NCBI RefSeq assembly: GCF_011927785.1
Contig: NZ_JAATJK010000001.1
Location: forward strand, 4,063,001-4,127,000
From: Micromonospora profundi
GTDB taxonomy: Bacteria; Actinomycetota; Actinomycetes; Mycobacteriales; Micromonosporaceae
Reading direction: 5' to 3'
Length of the DNA: 64,000 nt
Shown: piece after piece, positions 39,824 through 48,934 of the stretch
Layout of the letters: each line of letters starts with the position of its first letter
How positions within the stretch are numbered: the stretch's first letter is position 1
Made by a program: the position numbers and the translations under genes
Notes under the pieces: model-generated
Seen by the model: only the letters and a program-made list of their open reading frames with translations
What the model was told of the DNA's origin: nothing
The model's database searches: none

Positions 39824-41341
39824 TCACCGTACCGACGGTCGCGGCGTGCGCGGCGACGGGATCAGCGCCCAGGCCAGCAGCGCCGCCGCAAGGGTCAGCG
39901 CCGCAGCGACAAGCGAGGTGACCTGCATGCCGGTGATGAACGCGTCCCGCGCACCGGCTGCGGCCTGCGGTTGCAGCACCTGAAGCGCCGAGCCCAGCGA
40001 GTCGCGGACCCGGGCCGCGTCCTCGGGCGGCAGCCCGGCCGGCACGCTCACGTTGCTGCGGTACACGAGCGACAGCAGGGAGCCCAACACCGCGATGCCG
40101 AGCACCACGCCGAGTTCGTTCGCGGTCTCGGTGATCGCCGAAACGGAGCCGGCCTTGCGTGGTGGCGCGGCCGAGAGGATGGCGTCGCCGGTCAGCGCCA
40201 TCGCCAATCCGATCCCGAGGCCGATGGGCACGAGCGCCAGACCGAGCCACAGGTACGGCCCGTGCGCGGCCGCCGCCACCGCTGCCAGTCCCGCGGCGGC
40301 CAGGCCCAGTCCAAGCGCGATGGCCCTGCCCCGGCCGAGCCGGGCCACGACCTGCGCGATGATCGCGATGACGACGATCGAAGCCAGAGTCGCGGGCAGT
40401 TCGGCGAGACCTGCCTGAAGCGGGCGGAGCCCTCGGCCGAACTGGAGGTACTGCGAGAAGAAGAACAGCAGCCCCACCAACGCGAAGATGGAGATGACGT
40501 TGGCGACGACCGCCCCGGAGAACGCCGCGTTGCGGAACAACTCGACGTCGAGCATTGGTTGCTCCAGCGTCCGCTGACGCCGTACGAACAGCACGCCGGC
40601 CACCAGCCCGGCGAGCACACACGACACCGTCACGCCGTCGACGCCAGCCCCGACCACGTGCTTGATGGCGTACACCAGGGGCACGATCGCCGCCATGGAC
40701 AGCACCGCGGAGGGCACATCGAAGCGGCCCGGTTGCGGATCGCGTGACTCCGGCAGCAGAAAAAGACCAGAGACCACCACGAGGATCATCACGGGTACGT
40801 TGATGAGGAACACCGAACCCCACCAGAAGTGCTCGAGCAGGAACCCGCCCACAAGCGGCCCGATCGCCGACCCCGCGCCGAAGGCTGTGGACCAGATCGC
40901 GATCGCCCGGGTCCGTTCGCCGCTGTCGGGGAAGATGTTGCGGATCAGCGACAGCGTGGACGGCATCAGCGTCGCGCCCGCCACACCGAGCAGCAGACGC
41001 GCCCCGATCAGGGCCTGCGCGCTGGGGGCGAACGCGGCCAGCAGCGATGCCGCACCGAACGCCACCGACCCGATCAGCAGGATGCGCTTACGCCCGAACC
41101 GGTCGGCCAGGTTGCCCATCAGCACGAGCAGGCCCGCCAACGTCAGCGAGTAGATGTCGCCGATCCAGAGGACCTCCTCCGCGCTCGGCGCCAGGCTCGC
41201 TGTCAACGCGGGCACCGCCAGCGAGAGCACCGTCCCGTCGATGGCGAGCAGCAGCACAGCCGCAGCCAGCACGGCGAGCGCCGCCCACCGTCGGCGGGCA
41301 GTCAACACCGGCCCGGCGGCCGGGGTCGCGGAGAAAGTCAC
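39824..41341 (-). CDS. MFS drug exporter, DHA2 (14-helix) family
   Basis: This 505-residue transporter has about 14 hydrophobic helices and the MFS motif A GNLADRFGRKR after helix 2, motif C-like GPLVGGFLLEHFWWGSVFLINVP and the conserved D in LLAIDGTVLSLAVPAL. These mark the QacA/EmrB-type proton-driven drug exporters. The GTG start lies 11 bases from a palindromic operator. Its TetR regulator follows directly. Confidence 0.9.
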   Translation of the reverse strand: MTFSATPAAGPVLTARRRWAALAVLAAAVLLLAIDGTVLSLAVPALTASLAPSAEEVLWIGDIYSLTLAGLLVLMGNLADRFGRKRILLIGSVAFGAASLLAAFAPSAQALIGARLLLGVAGATLMPSTLSLIRNIFPDSGERTRAIAIWSTAFGAGSAIGPLVGGFLLEHFWWGSVFLINVPVMILVVVSGLFLLPESRDPQPGRFDVPSAVLSMAAIVPLVYAIKHVVGAGVDGVTVSCVLAGLVAGVLFVRRQRTLEQPMLDVELFRNAAFSGAVVANVISIFALVGLLFFFSQYLQFGRGLRPLQAGLAELPATLASIVVIAIIAQVVARLGRGRAIALGLGLAAAGLAAVAAAAHGPYLWLGLALVPIGLGIGLAMALTGDAILSAAPPRKAGSVSAITETANELGVVLGIAVLGSLLSLVYRSNVSVPAGLPPEDAARVRDSLGSALQVLQPQAAAGARDAFITGMQVTSLVAAALTLAAALLAWALIPSPRTPRPSVR

Positions 41342-41352
41342 AGGGGAAATGT

Positions 41353-41366
41353 ACCGACCAGTCGGT
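41353..41366 (-). promoter_or_regulatory. TetR operator ACCGAC-CA-GTCGGT
   Basis: Perfect six-base arms with a two-base centre stand 11 bases before the exporter GTG, overlapping its leader or promoter. The form is typical of actinobacterial TetR autoregulators. Confidence 0.7.
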
Positions 41367-41496
41367 GCAGTTCGTCAGGGTGACCTGTGCCACTTGCCCG
41401 TTTTGCGGAACCCGCTGGAATACATGATTCGTCATGTAAGTTGAGCCGGGTACGCCGCCCCAGACGGAGGGCACACGACATTCGAGGACACGGATC

Positions 41497-42351
41497 ATGT
41501 CTGAGCTTCGGACAGTAGCCATCACCGGCGCAGCAAGCGGCCTGGGACGCGAACTCGCCCTGCAGTTCACGGGACTGGGCTACACGGTCTACGGGACCGC
41601 CATCTCGGCAGAAGAGGCCGCTGGCCTCGCGGGCGAGCAGGGCATCGTCCTGAGCGTCGTCGACATCACCCACGACGCGGCCGTCCGTACCTGGGCGGAC
41701 GAGGTCGGTAAGGCCGTGGGCGACCACGGCCTTGACATCCTGGTCAACAACGCCGGCATCCTCACCCCCGGCCCGCTGGAGGCACTGCCGATCGACGAGG
41801 TACGTCGGGAGTTCGACGTCAACGTCCTCGGCACCATCTCGGCGACCAACGCCTTCCTGCCGCTGCTGCGCGCCGCCCACGGGCGCATCGTGCTGATCGG
41901 CGCGATGACCGGCCGCTTCCCGCTTCAGTTCAACGGACCGTCGAGCGCGACAAAGGCGGCACTCGAGGCGATCGCCGACGTCTACCGCAACGAGCTGCGC
42001 CCGTTCGGCGTTGACGTCGTGATCGCCCAGGCCGGGAACATGCTCACCGGCGGCCCCGCCAAGACCGCCGCAGCACTGGAGCGCGTCGCCTCGGCCTTCA
42101 CCCCGGAGCAGGCCAACCTCTACGGGGAGAGCTTCACCGCCTTCGCGGACGCGCTCAACAGCATGCAGAGCTCCGGCCTGCCCGCCGTGGACGCCGCGGA
42201 GTGGGTCATCCGCCTCGCCACCGAGCAGCCCGCCCCGAGCCGCGCCCCCGTTGGGCACGACGCCGAGGACATCCTGCGCCGCGTCGCGACCGAGAGCGAC
42301 GCGCAGCTCGACGCGCTGCGCACCGAGCTGCTCGGCCCTCGCGCCTCCTGA
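41497..42351 (+). CDS. SDR-family protein lacking the catalytic Ser and Tyr
   Basis: This 284-residue protein has an intact cofactor motif TGAASGLG (residues 10-17) and NNAG. At the catalytic Ser position it reads LIGAMTG, and the YxxxK position reads SSATK, so both the Ser and the Tyr are replaced while Lys remains. It may be a non-enzymatic NAD(P)-binding sensor, or use other residues. It is the first of a four-gene plus-strand group (SDR, luciferase-like monooxygenase, MarR, FMN reductase). Confidence 0.8.
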   Translation: MSELRTVAITGAASGLGRELALQFTGLGYTVYGTAISAEEAAGLAGEQGIVLSVVDITHDAAVRTWADEVGKAVGDHGLDILVNNAGILTPGPLEALPIDEVRREFDVNVLGTISATNAFLPLLRAAHGRIVLIGAMTGRFPLQFNGPSSATKAALEAIADVYRNELRPFGVDVVIAQAGNMLTGGPAKTAAALERVASAFTPEQANLYGESFTAFADALNSMQSSGLPAVDAAEWVIRLATEQPAPSRAPVGHDAEDILRRVATESDAQLDALRTELLGPRAS

Positions 42352-42418
42352 CCGCCGTCCCGGCAGCGTCCATGATCAGGGCCAGGGACACCTGACCACC
42401 CCTCGGAAAGGTATCGCC

Positions 42419-43609
42419 ATGCAGTTCGGCATTTTCTCCGTCAGTGACGTCACCCGAAACCCGGTCACGGGGGTCACCGTCAGCGAGGCGGAGCGCATCG
42501 ACGCCATGACGCAGATCGCGGTAAAGGCCGAGGAGGTCGGTCTGGACGTCTTCGCGATCGGCGAGCACCACAACCCGCCGTTCTTCTCCTCCTCCCCGGC
42601 GGCGTTCCTGGCCCATGTCGCGGCGCTGACCAAGCGGATCATCCTCTCGACGTCGACCACGCTGATCACCACGAACGATCCGGTGCGGATCGCCGAGGAG
42701 TACGCGATGGTCCAGCACCTGGCCAAGGGCCGGCTGGACCTCACGCTCGGCCGCGGAAACACAGTGCCCGTCTACCCCTGGTTCGGTCAGGACATCCGTC
42801 AGGGCCTGCCCCTGGCTCTGGAGAACTACAACCTGCTGCACCGGCTGTGGCGCGAGGATGTCGTGGACTGGGAGGGCTCGTACCGCACGGCCTTGCAGGG
42901 CTTCACCTCGACGCCTCGGCCGTTGGACGACGTGCCACCGTTCGTCTGGCACGGCTCGATCCGGACGCCCGAGATCGCCGAGCAGGCCGCCTACTACGGC
43001 AACGGCTTCTTCGCCAACAACATCCTGGCGCCTACCGGCCACTTCCTGCCGCTGGTCAACCTCTACCGCAAGCGCTTCGCGCACTACGGCCACGGGACCG
43101 AGGAGCAGGCGATCGTCGGCCTGGGCGGCCAGGTCTTCCTTGCCCGCAACTCACAGGACGCCTTCCGCACGTTCCGCCCGTACTTCGACGAGGCCCCGGT
43201 CTACGACCACAGCCTCTCGCTGGAGACCTATGCCGAGCGCACCCCGCTCAGCGTCGGCAGCCCGCAGCAGGTCATCGACAAGACCCTCGAATCCCACGAC
43301 CTGTTCGGTGACTACCAACGCCAACTCTGGGTCGTGGACCACGCTGGCCTCCCGCTGAAGATCGTCCTGGATCAGCTCGATCTGCTCGGCGAGGAGGTCG
43401 TCCCCGTGCTGCGCAAGGAGTTCGCCTCCCGTCGATCCCCGCACGCTGCCGAGGCCCCCACCCACGAGCGCCTGGTGCGGCAGAAGTACGGCGACACACC
43501 GCCGCGCCAGCCCCGCCCCAACGCCAACCGTGGCGACAACGTCACGGGCACCTCGCCGTACCAGGACAGCGACCCCAGCGCGCCCGCGATCTACCCAGTG
43601 ATCAAGTGA
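42419..43609 (+). CDS. LLM-class flavin-dependent monooxygenase
   Basis: This 396-residue luciferase-like protein has the TIM-barrel start MQFGIFSVSDV, FAIGEHHNPPFFSSSP and STSTTLITTNDPVRIAEEYA, and RGNTVPVYPWFG. It needs reduced FMN, which the reductase two genes downstream can supply. GGAAAGG precedes the ATG. A disordered tail of about 60 residues (EAPTHERLV to the end) follows the barrel. Substrate unknown. Confidence 0.87.
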   Translation: MQFGIFSVSDVTRNPVTGVTVSEAERIDAMTQIAVKAEEVGLDVFAIGEHHNPPFFSSSPAAFLAHVAALTKRIILSTSTTLITTNDPVRIAEEYAMVQHLAKGRLDLTLGRGNTVPVYPWFGQDIRQGLPLALENYNLLHRLWREDVVDWEGSYRTALQGFTSTPRPLDDVPPFVWHGSIRTPEIAEQAAYYGNGFFANNILAPTGHFLPLVNLYRKRFAHYGHGTEEQAIVGLGGQVFLARNSQDAFRTFRPYFDEAPVYDHSLSLETYAERTPLSVGSPQQVIDKTLESHDLFGDYQRQLWVVDHAGLPLKIVLDQLDLLGEEVVPVLRKEFASRRSPHAAEAPTHERLVRQKYGDTPPRQPRPNANRGDNVTGTSPYQDSDPSAPAIYPVIK

Positions 43610-44079
43610 ACGCCGAGGCACGCCTGGCCAACGAGGCATGGGAAGCCCTCTTCCGGGCCCAGGTCGTCCTCGCCCGCCGGTTCACCGACGACGACATCTG
43701 GCACGAACTCACACCCAACGAGTACGACGTCCTCTACACCCTCAAGAAATCACCCCAGGGCCTGAGCATGACCGAGATCAACCGCGGCATTCTCCTGACC
43801 CAGGCCGGAGTGTCGCGGCTGTGCAACCGCCTCATCCAGCGCGGGCTCGTCAGCCGGGGCTGCGATCCACGCGACCGTCGCGCCTCCGTGCTCACGCTGA
43901 CCGAGGAGGGGGTCGAACTCCAACGCGCCGTCGGCGCCCGCCACGCCGCCGCCGTCACGGCCGCCATGACCGAGGCCCTCGCCCCGGACCAGCTCGTCCA
44001 GCTCCGCGCCCTCGCCCAACAGATCGTCGACAGCGCCGCCCCGGGCCCGCCCCGGCACGACAGTCAGGAACCCTCATGA
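43606..44079 (+). CDS. MarR-family regulator
   Basis: This 157-residue winged-helix protein has LTPNEYDVLYTLKKSPQGLS, a recognition helix LLTQAGVSRLCNRLIQRG, and the wing RGCDPRDRRASVLTLTEEG. The GTG start overlaps the stop of the monooxygenase gene (GTGA), and its stop overlaps the reductase ATG (ATGA), so all three are made together. It probably senses the substrate of the monooxygenase and represses the operon. Confidence 0.9.
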   Translation: MNAEARLANEAWEALFRAQVVLARRFTDDDIWHELTPNEYDVLYTLKKSPQGLSMTEINRGILLTQAGVSRLCNRLIQRGLVSRGCDPRDRRASVLTLTEEGVELQRAVGARHAAAVTAAMTEALAPDQLVQLRALAQQIVDSAAPGPPRHDSQEPS

Positions 44080-44843
44080 CCGCCCTCCCCTCGGCCCTCG
44101 AAGCCGACGACACCCCACCCCGCCGCATCGTCGTCGTCAACGCGGGCATCGGCACGTCCTCGTCATCGCGTCGGCTCGCTGACCGCATCGCCCAGAAGGC
44201 GCTCGACCAGCTCACCGGCCAGCGCGTCCCGGCCACCGTCTCCGTCATCGACCTGGGGCCACTCGCCGGCGAGATCTCCCACGCGATCGTCAGCGGATAC
44301 CCACAGGGTGAACTCCTCACCGCGATCCAGACCCTGGCCGCGGCCGACGGCGCCGTCTTCACCACGCCCGTCTACAAGGCCGGCATCAGCGGTCTGCTCA
44401 AGTCTTTCGTCGACATCCTCGACAACGACCTGCTCATCGCCACACCGATCGCGCTCGCCGCGACCGCGGGCACCTCGCGCCATGCCCTGGTCATCGACGA
44501 CCAACTGCGTCCGCTCTTCGCGTTCATGCGTGCCCTGCCGGTCCCGACCTCGGTGTTCGCCGCCCCCGAGGACTGGGCCGACCCCACCCTCGGCCGGCGG
44601 ATCGACCGGACCGCCGTCGAGTTGGCGACCCTCGTCGCGAGTTCGATCCGCAGTGCCATCACCGGGCAGGGATGGGACCGCTACCAGCACACCTGGGGCG
44701 GCAACGCCCGACCGGACCGGCCGCAGGAGGTCGACTTCGACACCGACCTCATGCGCCTAGCGACCGGCGGCGCGGCCATGCCCGGCACCTCGACCGTGAC
44801 CGGCAGCTCGGCAATGACCGACCGCGGGGCCGGTGCCGCCTGA
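44076..44843 (+). CDS. NAD(P)H-dependent FMN reductase (CE1759/SsuE-like)
   Basis: This 255-residue flavodoxin-fold protein shows VVVNAGIGTSSSSRRLADRIAQ at the phosphate site, then FTTPVYKAGISGLLKSFVDIL and a C-terminal FMN reductase helix set. It belongs to the CE1759-type actinobacterial FMN reductases that support luciferase-like monooxygenases. The ATGA overlap with the MarR gene and the nearby monooxygenase fix its role as flavin supplier. Confidence 0.87.
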   Translation: MTALPSALEADDTPPRRIVVVNAGIGTSSSSRRLADRIAQKALDQLTGQRVPATVSVIDLGPLAGEISHAIVSGYPQGELLTAIQTLAAADGAVFTTPVYKAGISGLLKSFVDILDNDLLIATPIALAATAGTSRHALVIDDQLRPLFAFMRALPVPTSVFAAPEDWADPTLGRRIDRTAVELATLVASSIRSAITGQGWDRYQHTWGGNARPDRPQEVDFDTDLMRLATGGAAMPGTSTVTGSSAMTDRGAGAA

Positions 44844-44963
44844 CGTGCTGCGGGAGCGGAGCCGTCGCGGCACCTCACGTTCCTCGGTCCGCGCGTCCTG
44901 CGAGGTCGCGCCGAAATAGCGGTGCGGAGGTGCCTGCGGCTGGCGAATGGGTAAAGGTGGGCG

Positions 44964-45260
44964 ATGAAGTCCACCTGGAAGCCCCACGAGCAGCACGGCA
45001 GTCTCTCCGAGAAGGACAAGCGCGAGCTGCCGGCGACAGTCTTCGCGTTTCCGGACGAACGCAAGGAACCGCTTACCGACGCGGCACACGTCCGAAACGC
45101 CATCGCCCGCTTCGACCAGGTGCAGGGCGTGGACGACGCCGATCGTGACCTGGCGTTCCAGAATATTCTCGCCGCGGCTGCACACTATGGCGTCGAGGTC
45201 GCCGAGACCGACTGGCACCAGCTGGGTCGGCTACCCCACACGCCGAACCCCGCCCACTGA
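44964..45260 (+). CDS. Small conserved protein, DUF6582-like
   Basis: This 98-residue acidic/basic mixed protein contains the segment ELPATVFAFPDERKEPLTDA followed by HVRNAIARFDQVQGV, a motif seen in small proteins of unknown function and in some phage head-associated proteins. No membrane segment is present. The gene stands alone. Function is not known. Confidence 0.7.
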   Translation: MKSTWKPHEQHGSLSEKDKRELPATVFAFPDERKEPLTDAAHVRNAIARFDQVQGVDDADRDLAFQNILAAAAHYGVEVAETDWHQLGRLPHTPNPAH

Positions 45261-45312
45261 CCGGACGACCGCGCGGCGGGGCGGTGGCTCGGCGTCAGGG
45301 TAGTTTCCTGCA

Positions 45313-45756
45313 ATGAGTGATGACAGCTTCCGCTCGGTGACGGTCGAGCGCACCAGCGTGGGGCGATACGTCGCGCGCAACGTCCGCGGCGGATCGCTGT
45401 CGATGGGCACCGGCGAGGACGCCAGCTTCACGCCGGTGGAGCTGCTCCTGGCTGCCATCGGCGGCTGCACCGCGGTGAACGTGGACCACATCACCAGCCG
45501 TCGCGCCGAGCCGACGCAATTCTCCGTGAAGATCAGCGGCGACAAGATCCGGGACGGGGCCGGCGGTAGCCGCATGCGCGATCTCACCGTCGAGTTCACA
45601 GTGACGTTCCCCGAGGGCGCGGACGGTGACCGGGCACGCGAGGCGCTGCCCCGGTCGATGCGGCAGTCGCACGAACGACTGTGCACCGTCTCCCGTACCG
45701 TCGAACTGGGCACTCCCGTCGCGGTCGTCGATGCGGCTGGAGCCGCCGCCGACTGA
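45313..45756 (+). CDS. OsmC/Ohr-family peroxiredoxin-like protein
   Basis: This 147-residue OsmC-fold protein has FTPVELLLAAIGGCTAVNVDHI, containing the first catalytic Cys, and a later LCTVSRTVE with the second Cys. OsmC-type proteins reduce organic hydroperoxides. The length is usual. It is a single gene that converges on the SnoaL-like gene. Confidence 0.85.
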   Translation: MSDDSFRSVTVERTSVGRYVARNVRGGSLSMGTGEDASFTPVELLLAAIGGCTAVNVDHITSRRAEPTQFSVKISGDKIRDGAGGSRMRDLTVEFTVTFPEGADGDRAREALPRSMRQSHERLCTVSRTVELGTPVAVVDAAGAAAD

Positions 45757-45824
45757 GCGGTCGGGCCGGGACGAAGGCGACAGTGCCACATCCCGTACGG
45801 CCGATGTGGCTGCCCGATCGTGGT

Positions 45825-46223
45825 TCAGGCCAGTGCCTGGGCGATGGCGAGGGTGTGCTGATATTCGCGCCAGTGGGCCAGTTTGCCGTCCCGGGTCCGC
45901 AGCACCCCGATGAACGGCGCCGAGGCGGTTACCCCGGTCGCCGTGTGCGTGCCGACCAGTTCGTACTCGACGACGATCACCTCGGGGTCGGCGGTCTCGT
46001 GCACGACCACGTTGCGGCAGTCGTGGAACTGGACCGGGAACCCCGCCCTGCCGGCTTGCGTGTACTCAAGAACCCGTTGCTTCCCCTCGGTTCGCGTAGG
46101 GCTGCCGGGTGCGGCGAACGGTGTCTCGATCACCACGTCGTCGGCGAGCGAGTCCTCTTCGTAGGTGGGCAGGTTCGCGAGCCACCGGGCACGCATGCTG
46201 TCGAAGATCTCGGCTGGTGTCAT
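45825..46223 (-). CDS. SnoaL-like / nuclear-transport-factor-2 fold protein
   Basis: This 132-residue protein has the cone-shaped NTF2 fold pattern (MTPAEIFDSMRARWLANLPTYEEDSLADD, then FHDCRNVVVHETADPEVIVVEYEL and LRTRDGKLAHWREYQHTLAI). Such proteins are small enzymes or steroid-isomerase-like binding proteins. It diverges from a TetR gene across a palindrome that probably controls both. Substrate unknown. Confidence 0.8.
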   Translation of the reverse strand: MTPAEIFDSMRARWLANLPTYEEDSLADDVVIETPFAAPGSPTRTEGKQRVLEYTQAGRAGFPVQFHDCRNVVVHETADPEVIVVEYELVGTHTATGVTASAPFIGVLRTRDGKLAHWREYQHTLAIAQALA

Positions 46224-46238
46224 GGCGGCCCCCGATAA

Positions 46239-46252
46239 TGAGTCATGACTCA
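46239..46252. promoter_or_regulatory. TetR operator TGAGTCATGACTCA
   Basis: This is a perfect 14-base palindrome in the 64-base gap between the divergent SnoaL-like and TetR genes. It lies 15 bases from the SnoaL start and about 35 from the TetR start. Confidence 0.75.
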
Positions 46253-46287
46253 ATTTGTACGCCGAGGATAGTGAGTGGAGGCTCATC

Positions 46288-46824
46288 TTGATAGAGGGGC
46301 CGCCGTTGCGTGTCGACGCGCAGCGCAACCGGGCACGCATCCTGGACGCCGCCGAGGCGGTCTTCGCCGAGTTCGGTGCCCGCGCCTCCACCGAGGAGGT
46401 CGCGCGGCGAGCCGGCGTTGCCATCGGTACGGTCTTCCGTCACTTCCCGACCAAGGACGACCTGCTCGTCGCGATCATGAAACGACTGCTCGCGCAGCTC
46501 GTCGAGGACGCCGAAGGCCATGACCTCTTCGCGTTCTTCACGCACACGGTGGCACAGGCAGCGGCGAAGAAGACCGCAGTGGACCTGCTCGCCGGCTCGG
46601 GGGTGGACATCCGGCTTCCCGACGCGGTGGGGCACCTGGAGGAAGCGGTGGGCAGGCTTCTGACACAGGCGCAGGCCGCCGGAGTCGTCGCCGACTCGGT
46701 ACGGCTACCCGAGGTGATGGCGCTCCTTGCCAGCGTGTGCCAGGGCGCTCTGCACGGTGGATGGGACAAGCACCTGCAAGCCCGTACCCTCGCGGTCGTC
46801 TTTGCGGGCCTGAACCGCGACTGA
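46288..46824 (+). CDS. TetR-family regulator of the SnoaL-like gene
   Basis: This protein of about 178 residues has its HTH at residues 12-57 (ILDAAEAVFAEFGARAS, then GVAIGTVFRHFPTKDDLL), followed by a SACE_7040-type C-terminal domain. The TTG at 46288 is chosen because GGAGG ends six bases before it. A TTG further upstream lacks such a site. It very likely binds the palindrome at 46239-46252 and regulates itself and the SnoaL-like gene. Confidence 0.85.
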   Translation: MIEGPPLRVDAQRNRARILDAAEAVFAEFGARASTEEVARRAGVAIGTVFRHFPTKDDLLVAIMKRLLAQLVEDAEGHDLFAFFTHTVAQAAAKKTAVDLLAGSGVDIRLPDAVGHLEEAVGRLLTQAQAAGVVADSVRLPEVMALLASVCQGALHGGWDKHLQARTLAVVFAGLNRD

Positions 46825-46937
46825 CCGTCAGCCTCGTGGTTCAGGCGGCCCGGACCGGCGCCCGGTCGCGCCTTGACCTCAACCGCGCTTCAGCTTGAAC
46901 ACTGGCCGGGATGCTGTCTCGGCGAAGGGCGTTACGC

Positions 46938-47918
46938 ATGCGCGCAATTCAGGTGGCCGTGTTCGGCGGTCCGGAGGTGCTGTCCCCCAGCGAGCTGCCC
47001 GACCCGGCGCCCGGCCCCGGCCAGGTCGCCGTCGGCATGGCCGCGGCGGACGTCATCTTCCTCGACACCCTGCTGCGCAGCGGCTGGGGTCAGGACTTCT
47101 TCCCGAAGGTGTTGCCGTACGTGCCAGGTGGCGGAGGTGCGGGCGCGGTGGTGGAGATCGGCGAAGGTGTGGACCCGTCGTGGATCGGTAGGCGCGTGGT
47201 CGTATGGGCCAGTACCGGGTACGCCGAACAGGTCGTGGCGAACGTCGAGGAGATCATGCCGGTGCCTGACGGGCTGGCCATCGAGGCAGCGGCGGCGCTC
47301 GTGCACGATGGTGTGACCGCGCTGCGCCTGGACCGGCTGGGTCGGCCGGAGAAGGGCGAATGGGTGCTTGTGTCAGCGGCTGCCGGCGGGGCTGGATCGC
47401 TGCTGGTGCAGCTGGCCGTCGACGCCGGCGCCCAGGTGGTGGCCGCCGCGTCCAGCGACGTCAAATTGCGGCTGGCCCGCGAGTTGGGCGCCGAGGTCGG
47501 CATCGACTACACGCGGCCGGACTGGATCCACCGGGTACGGGAGGCGACCGGTGGCGGTGCCGCGTTGGTCTACGACGGGGCAGGTGGCCCCCTCGGCACT
47601 GCCGCGCTGGAGGCGGTGGCCGACGGCGGCAGGTTCGTCACCTACGGCACAGCCGACGGTTTCGCCGAACCGGACCCCGAGTCGGCCGCGCGCCGCGGCA
47701 TTCGGGTGCTCGCACCGTTGCTGGACGGCCCACCGGACCAGGCGACCGTACGCGAACTGCTCGGCCTGGCACTGGAACGTGCCGCGCAGGGTCGGTTGCG
47801 GCCGGCGATCGGCGCCACCTACCCGCTGGAGCGTGCCGAGGATGCCCACCGTGCACTCGCCGAGCGGGCAACGGTGGGCAAGTCGCTGTTGGTGATCGGC
47901 GACCGGACGGCGGGATGA
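46938..47918 (+). CDS. Zinc-independent quinone oxidoreductase-like MDR protein
   Basis: This 326-residue medium-chain reductase begins MRAIQVAVFGGPEVL, as usual for QOR/MDR proteins. The GroES-like domain follows and then a Rossmann domain with SAAAGGAGSLLVQLA and DGAGGPLG. No zinc-ligand Cys set is seen. The second ATG is chosen because GAAGGG lies nine bases before it. It probably reduces quinones or enones with NADPH. Confidence 0.87.
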   Translation: MRAIQVAVFGGPEVLSPSELPDPAPGPGQVAVGMAAADVIFLDTLLRSGWGQDFFPKVLPYVPGGGGAGAVVEIGEGVDPSWIGRRVVVWASTGYAEQVVANVEEIMPVPDGLAIEAAAALVHDGVTALRLDRLGRPEKGEWVLVSAAAGGAGSLLVQLAVDAGAQVVAAASSDVKLRLARELGAEVGIDYTRPDWIHRVREATGGGAALVYDGAGGPLGTAALEAVADGGRFVTYGTADGFAEPDPESAARRGIRVLAPLLDGPPDQATVRELLGLALERAAQGRLRPAIGATYPLERAEDAHRALAERATVGKSLLVIGDRTAG

Positions 47919-48199
47919 GGAGGAACGTGGACAAGGAGATAGCGGCAGGGCTTGCCGACGCGCGTTTGGCTGACTGGCAATGCATCGACCATGGTGGATG
48001 GATTGCGGTGGTCGACGACAAAGACGTACGCCAGGTCGTCGGCGAGGACGGCAGGCGGTACAACGTGGTCAGCCACGCCGTTCACGACGGCGATGGGCGC
48101 ATCCGCATGTCGGTGGCCGTGGACGACGGGGGTCTGTCGGCATTCGTACCGCTGGTGCGAGACCAGATCATGAATCCGGACGGCACGTTCGTCGAGTGA
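47915..48199 (+). CDS. Small protein of unknown function coupled to the MDR gene
   Basis: This 94-residue soluble protein has the segments WQCIDHGGWIAVVDDKDVRQVV and RRYNVVSHAVHDGDGRIRMSVAVD, with a predicted all-beta pattern. The ATG overlaps the MDR stop (ATGA). A GTG at 47927 with AGGAGG three bases before it is an alternative start. No family was recognised. Confidence 0.6.
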   Translation: MRRNVDKEIAAGLADARLADWQCIDHGGWIAVVDDKDVRQVVGEDGRRYNVVSHAVHDGDGRIRMSVAVDDGGLSAFVPLVRDQIMNPDGTFVE

Positions 48200-48228
48200 C
48201 CGCTTCGGCGTGACTACACTGCACGACC

Positions 48229-48867
48229 GTGCGTTCCGCCGAGATTCTCGACCAGCTCGACACCGCCGCCGAGGAATTCATGTTTCCGGACCTGGGCCAC
48301 GGCTACAACTACGCGGTCGATGCCAGGCTTCACGCCTACCGCGACGCGCAGCGGTGGGCGCTGATCGTTGAGACGTTGGGATTTTCGCCCAGGGCTGGCA
48401 ATCTCATCGACATCGTTCACGTCTTCGGCAACTGCCTGACCGAGGGCGAGCCGGGCTACGGCAACGACGACTTTCTCAGCCGGGTCGACAACTGGCACGA
48501 GATCGAGGACGTAGACGAGCCTGAGATCTACACCGGTTCGTCGATTGTGGTGCGAGGTCAGCGGATCACGGTGGCGGCCGAGCCGGGCGAGGAACTTGTC
48601 GACGTGCTTCGCCGGCTCGTCCCGGATCACCGGGAACCGCTTCTTGCCGACGAGGTCGAGCTGCGGCGGCGGATCCCGGCCGACCTCCCGGAGATCATGC
48701 GGCTGGACCTGTGGCACCACCCAGACCCTCTCCAGGCACCTCCCAGTGAGTCGACGACCTTCCGCCAGCTAGCCGAGGTGCTGGCGACAGGAGATGTGAC
48801 ACGGTACGCGCCGGACATGCCACCCAACACGCACTGGTCGCACTGGCCAGAGTCCGGAAGCCTCTAG
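48229..48867 (+). CDS. DUF7003-like protein
   Basis: This 212-residue protein contains FPDLGHGYNYAVDARLHAYR, DAQRWALIVETLGFSPRAGN and a conserved NCLTEG segment, which I associate with the DUF7003 family. The family has no known function and is often found near immunity-type genes. The GTG start stands alone after a short gap. The middle is rich in acidic residues and no membrane segment is seen. Confidence 0.65.
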   Translation: MRSAEILDQLDTAAEEFMFPDLGHGYNYAVDARLHAYRDAQRWALIVETLGFSPRAGNLIDIVHVFGNCLTEGEPGYGNDDFLSRVDNWHEIEDVDEPEIYTGSSIVVRGQRITVAAEPGEELVDVLRRLVPDHREPLLADEVELRRRIPADLPEIMRLDLWHHPDPLQAPPSESTTFRQLAEVLATGDVTRYAPDMPPNTHWSHWPESGSL

Positions 48868-48934
48868 CGGGCGGCAGGCAGCGGCAGGCTGTTCAGGGCA
48901 CACCGTCGGCTGCGACCGGTGGCACGATGCGCCT

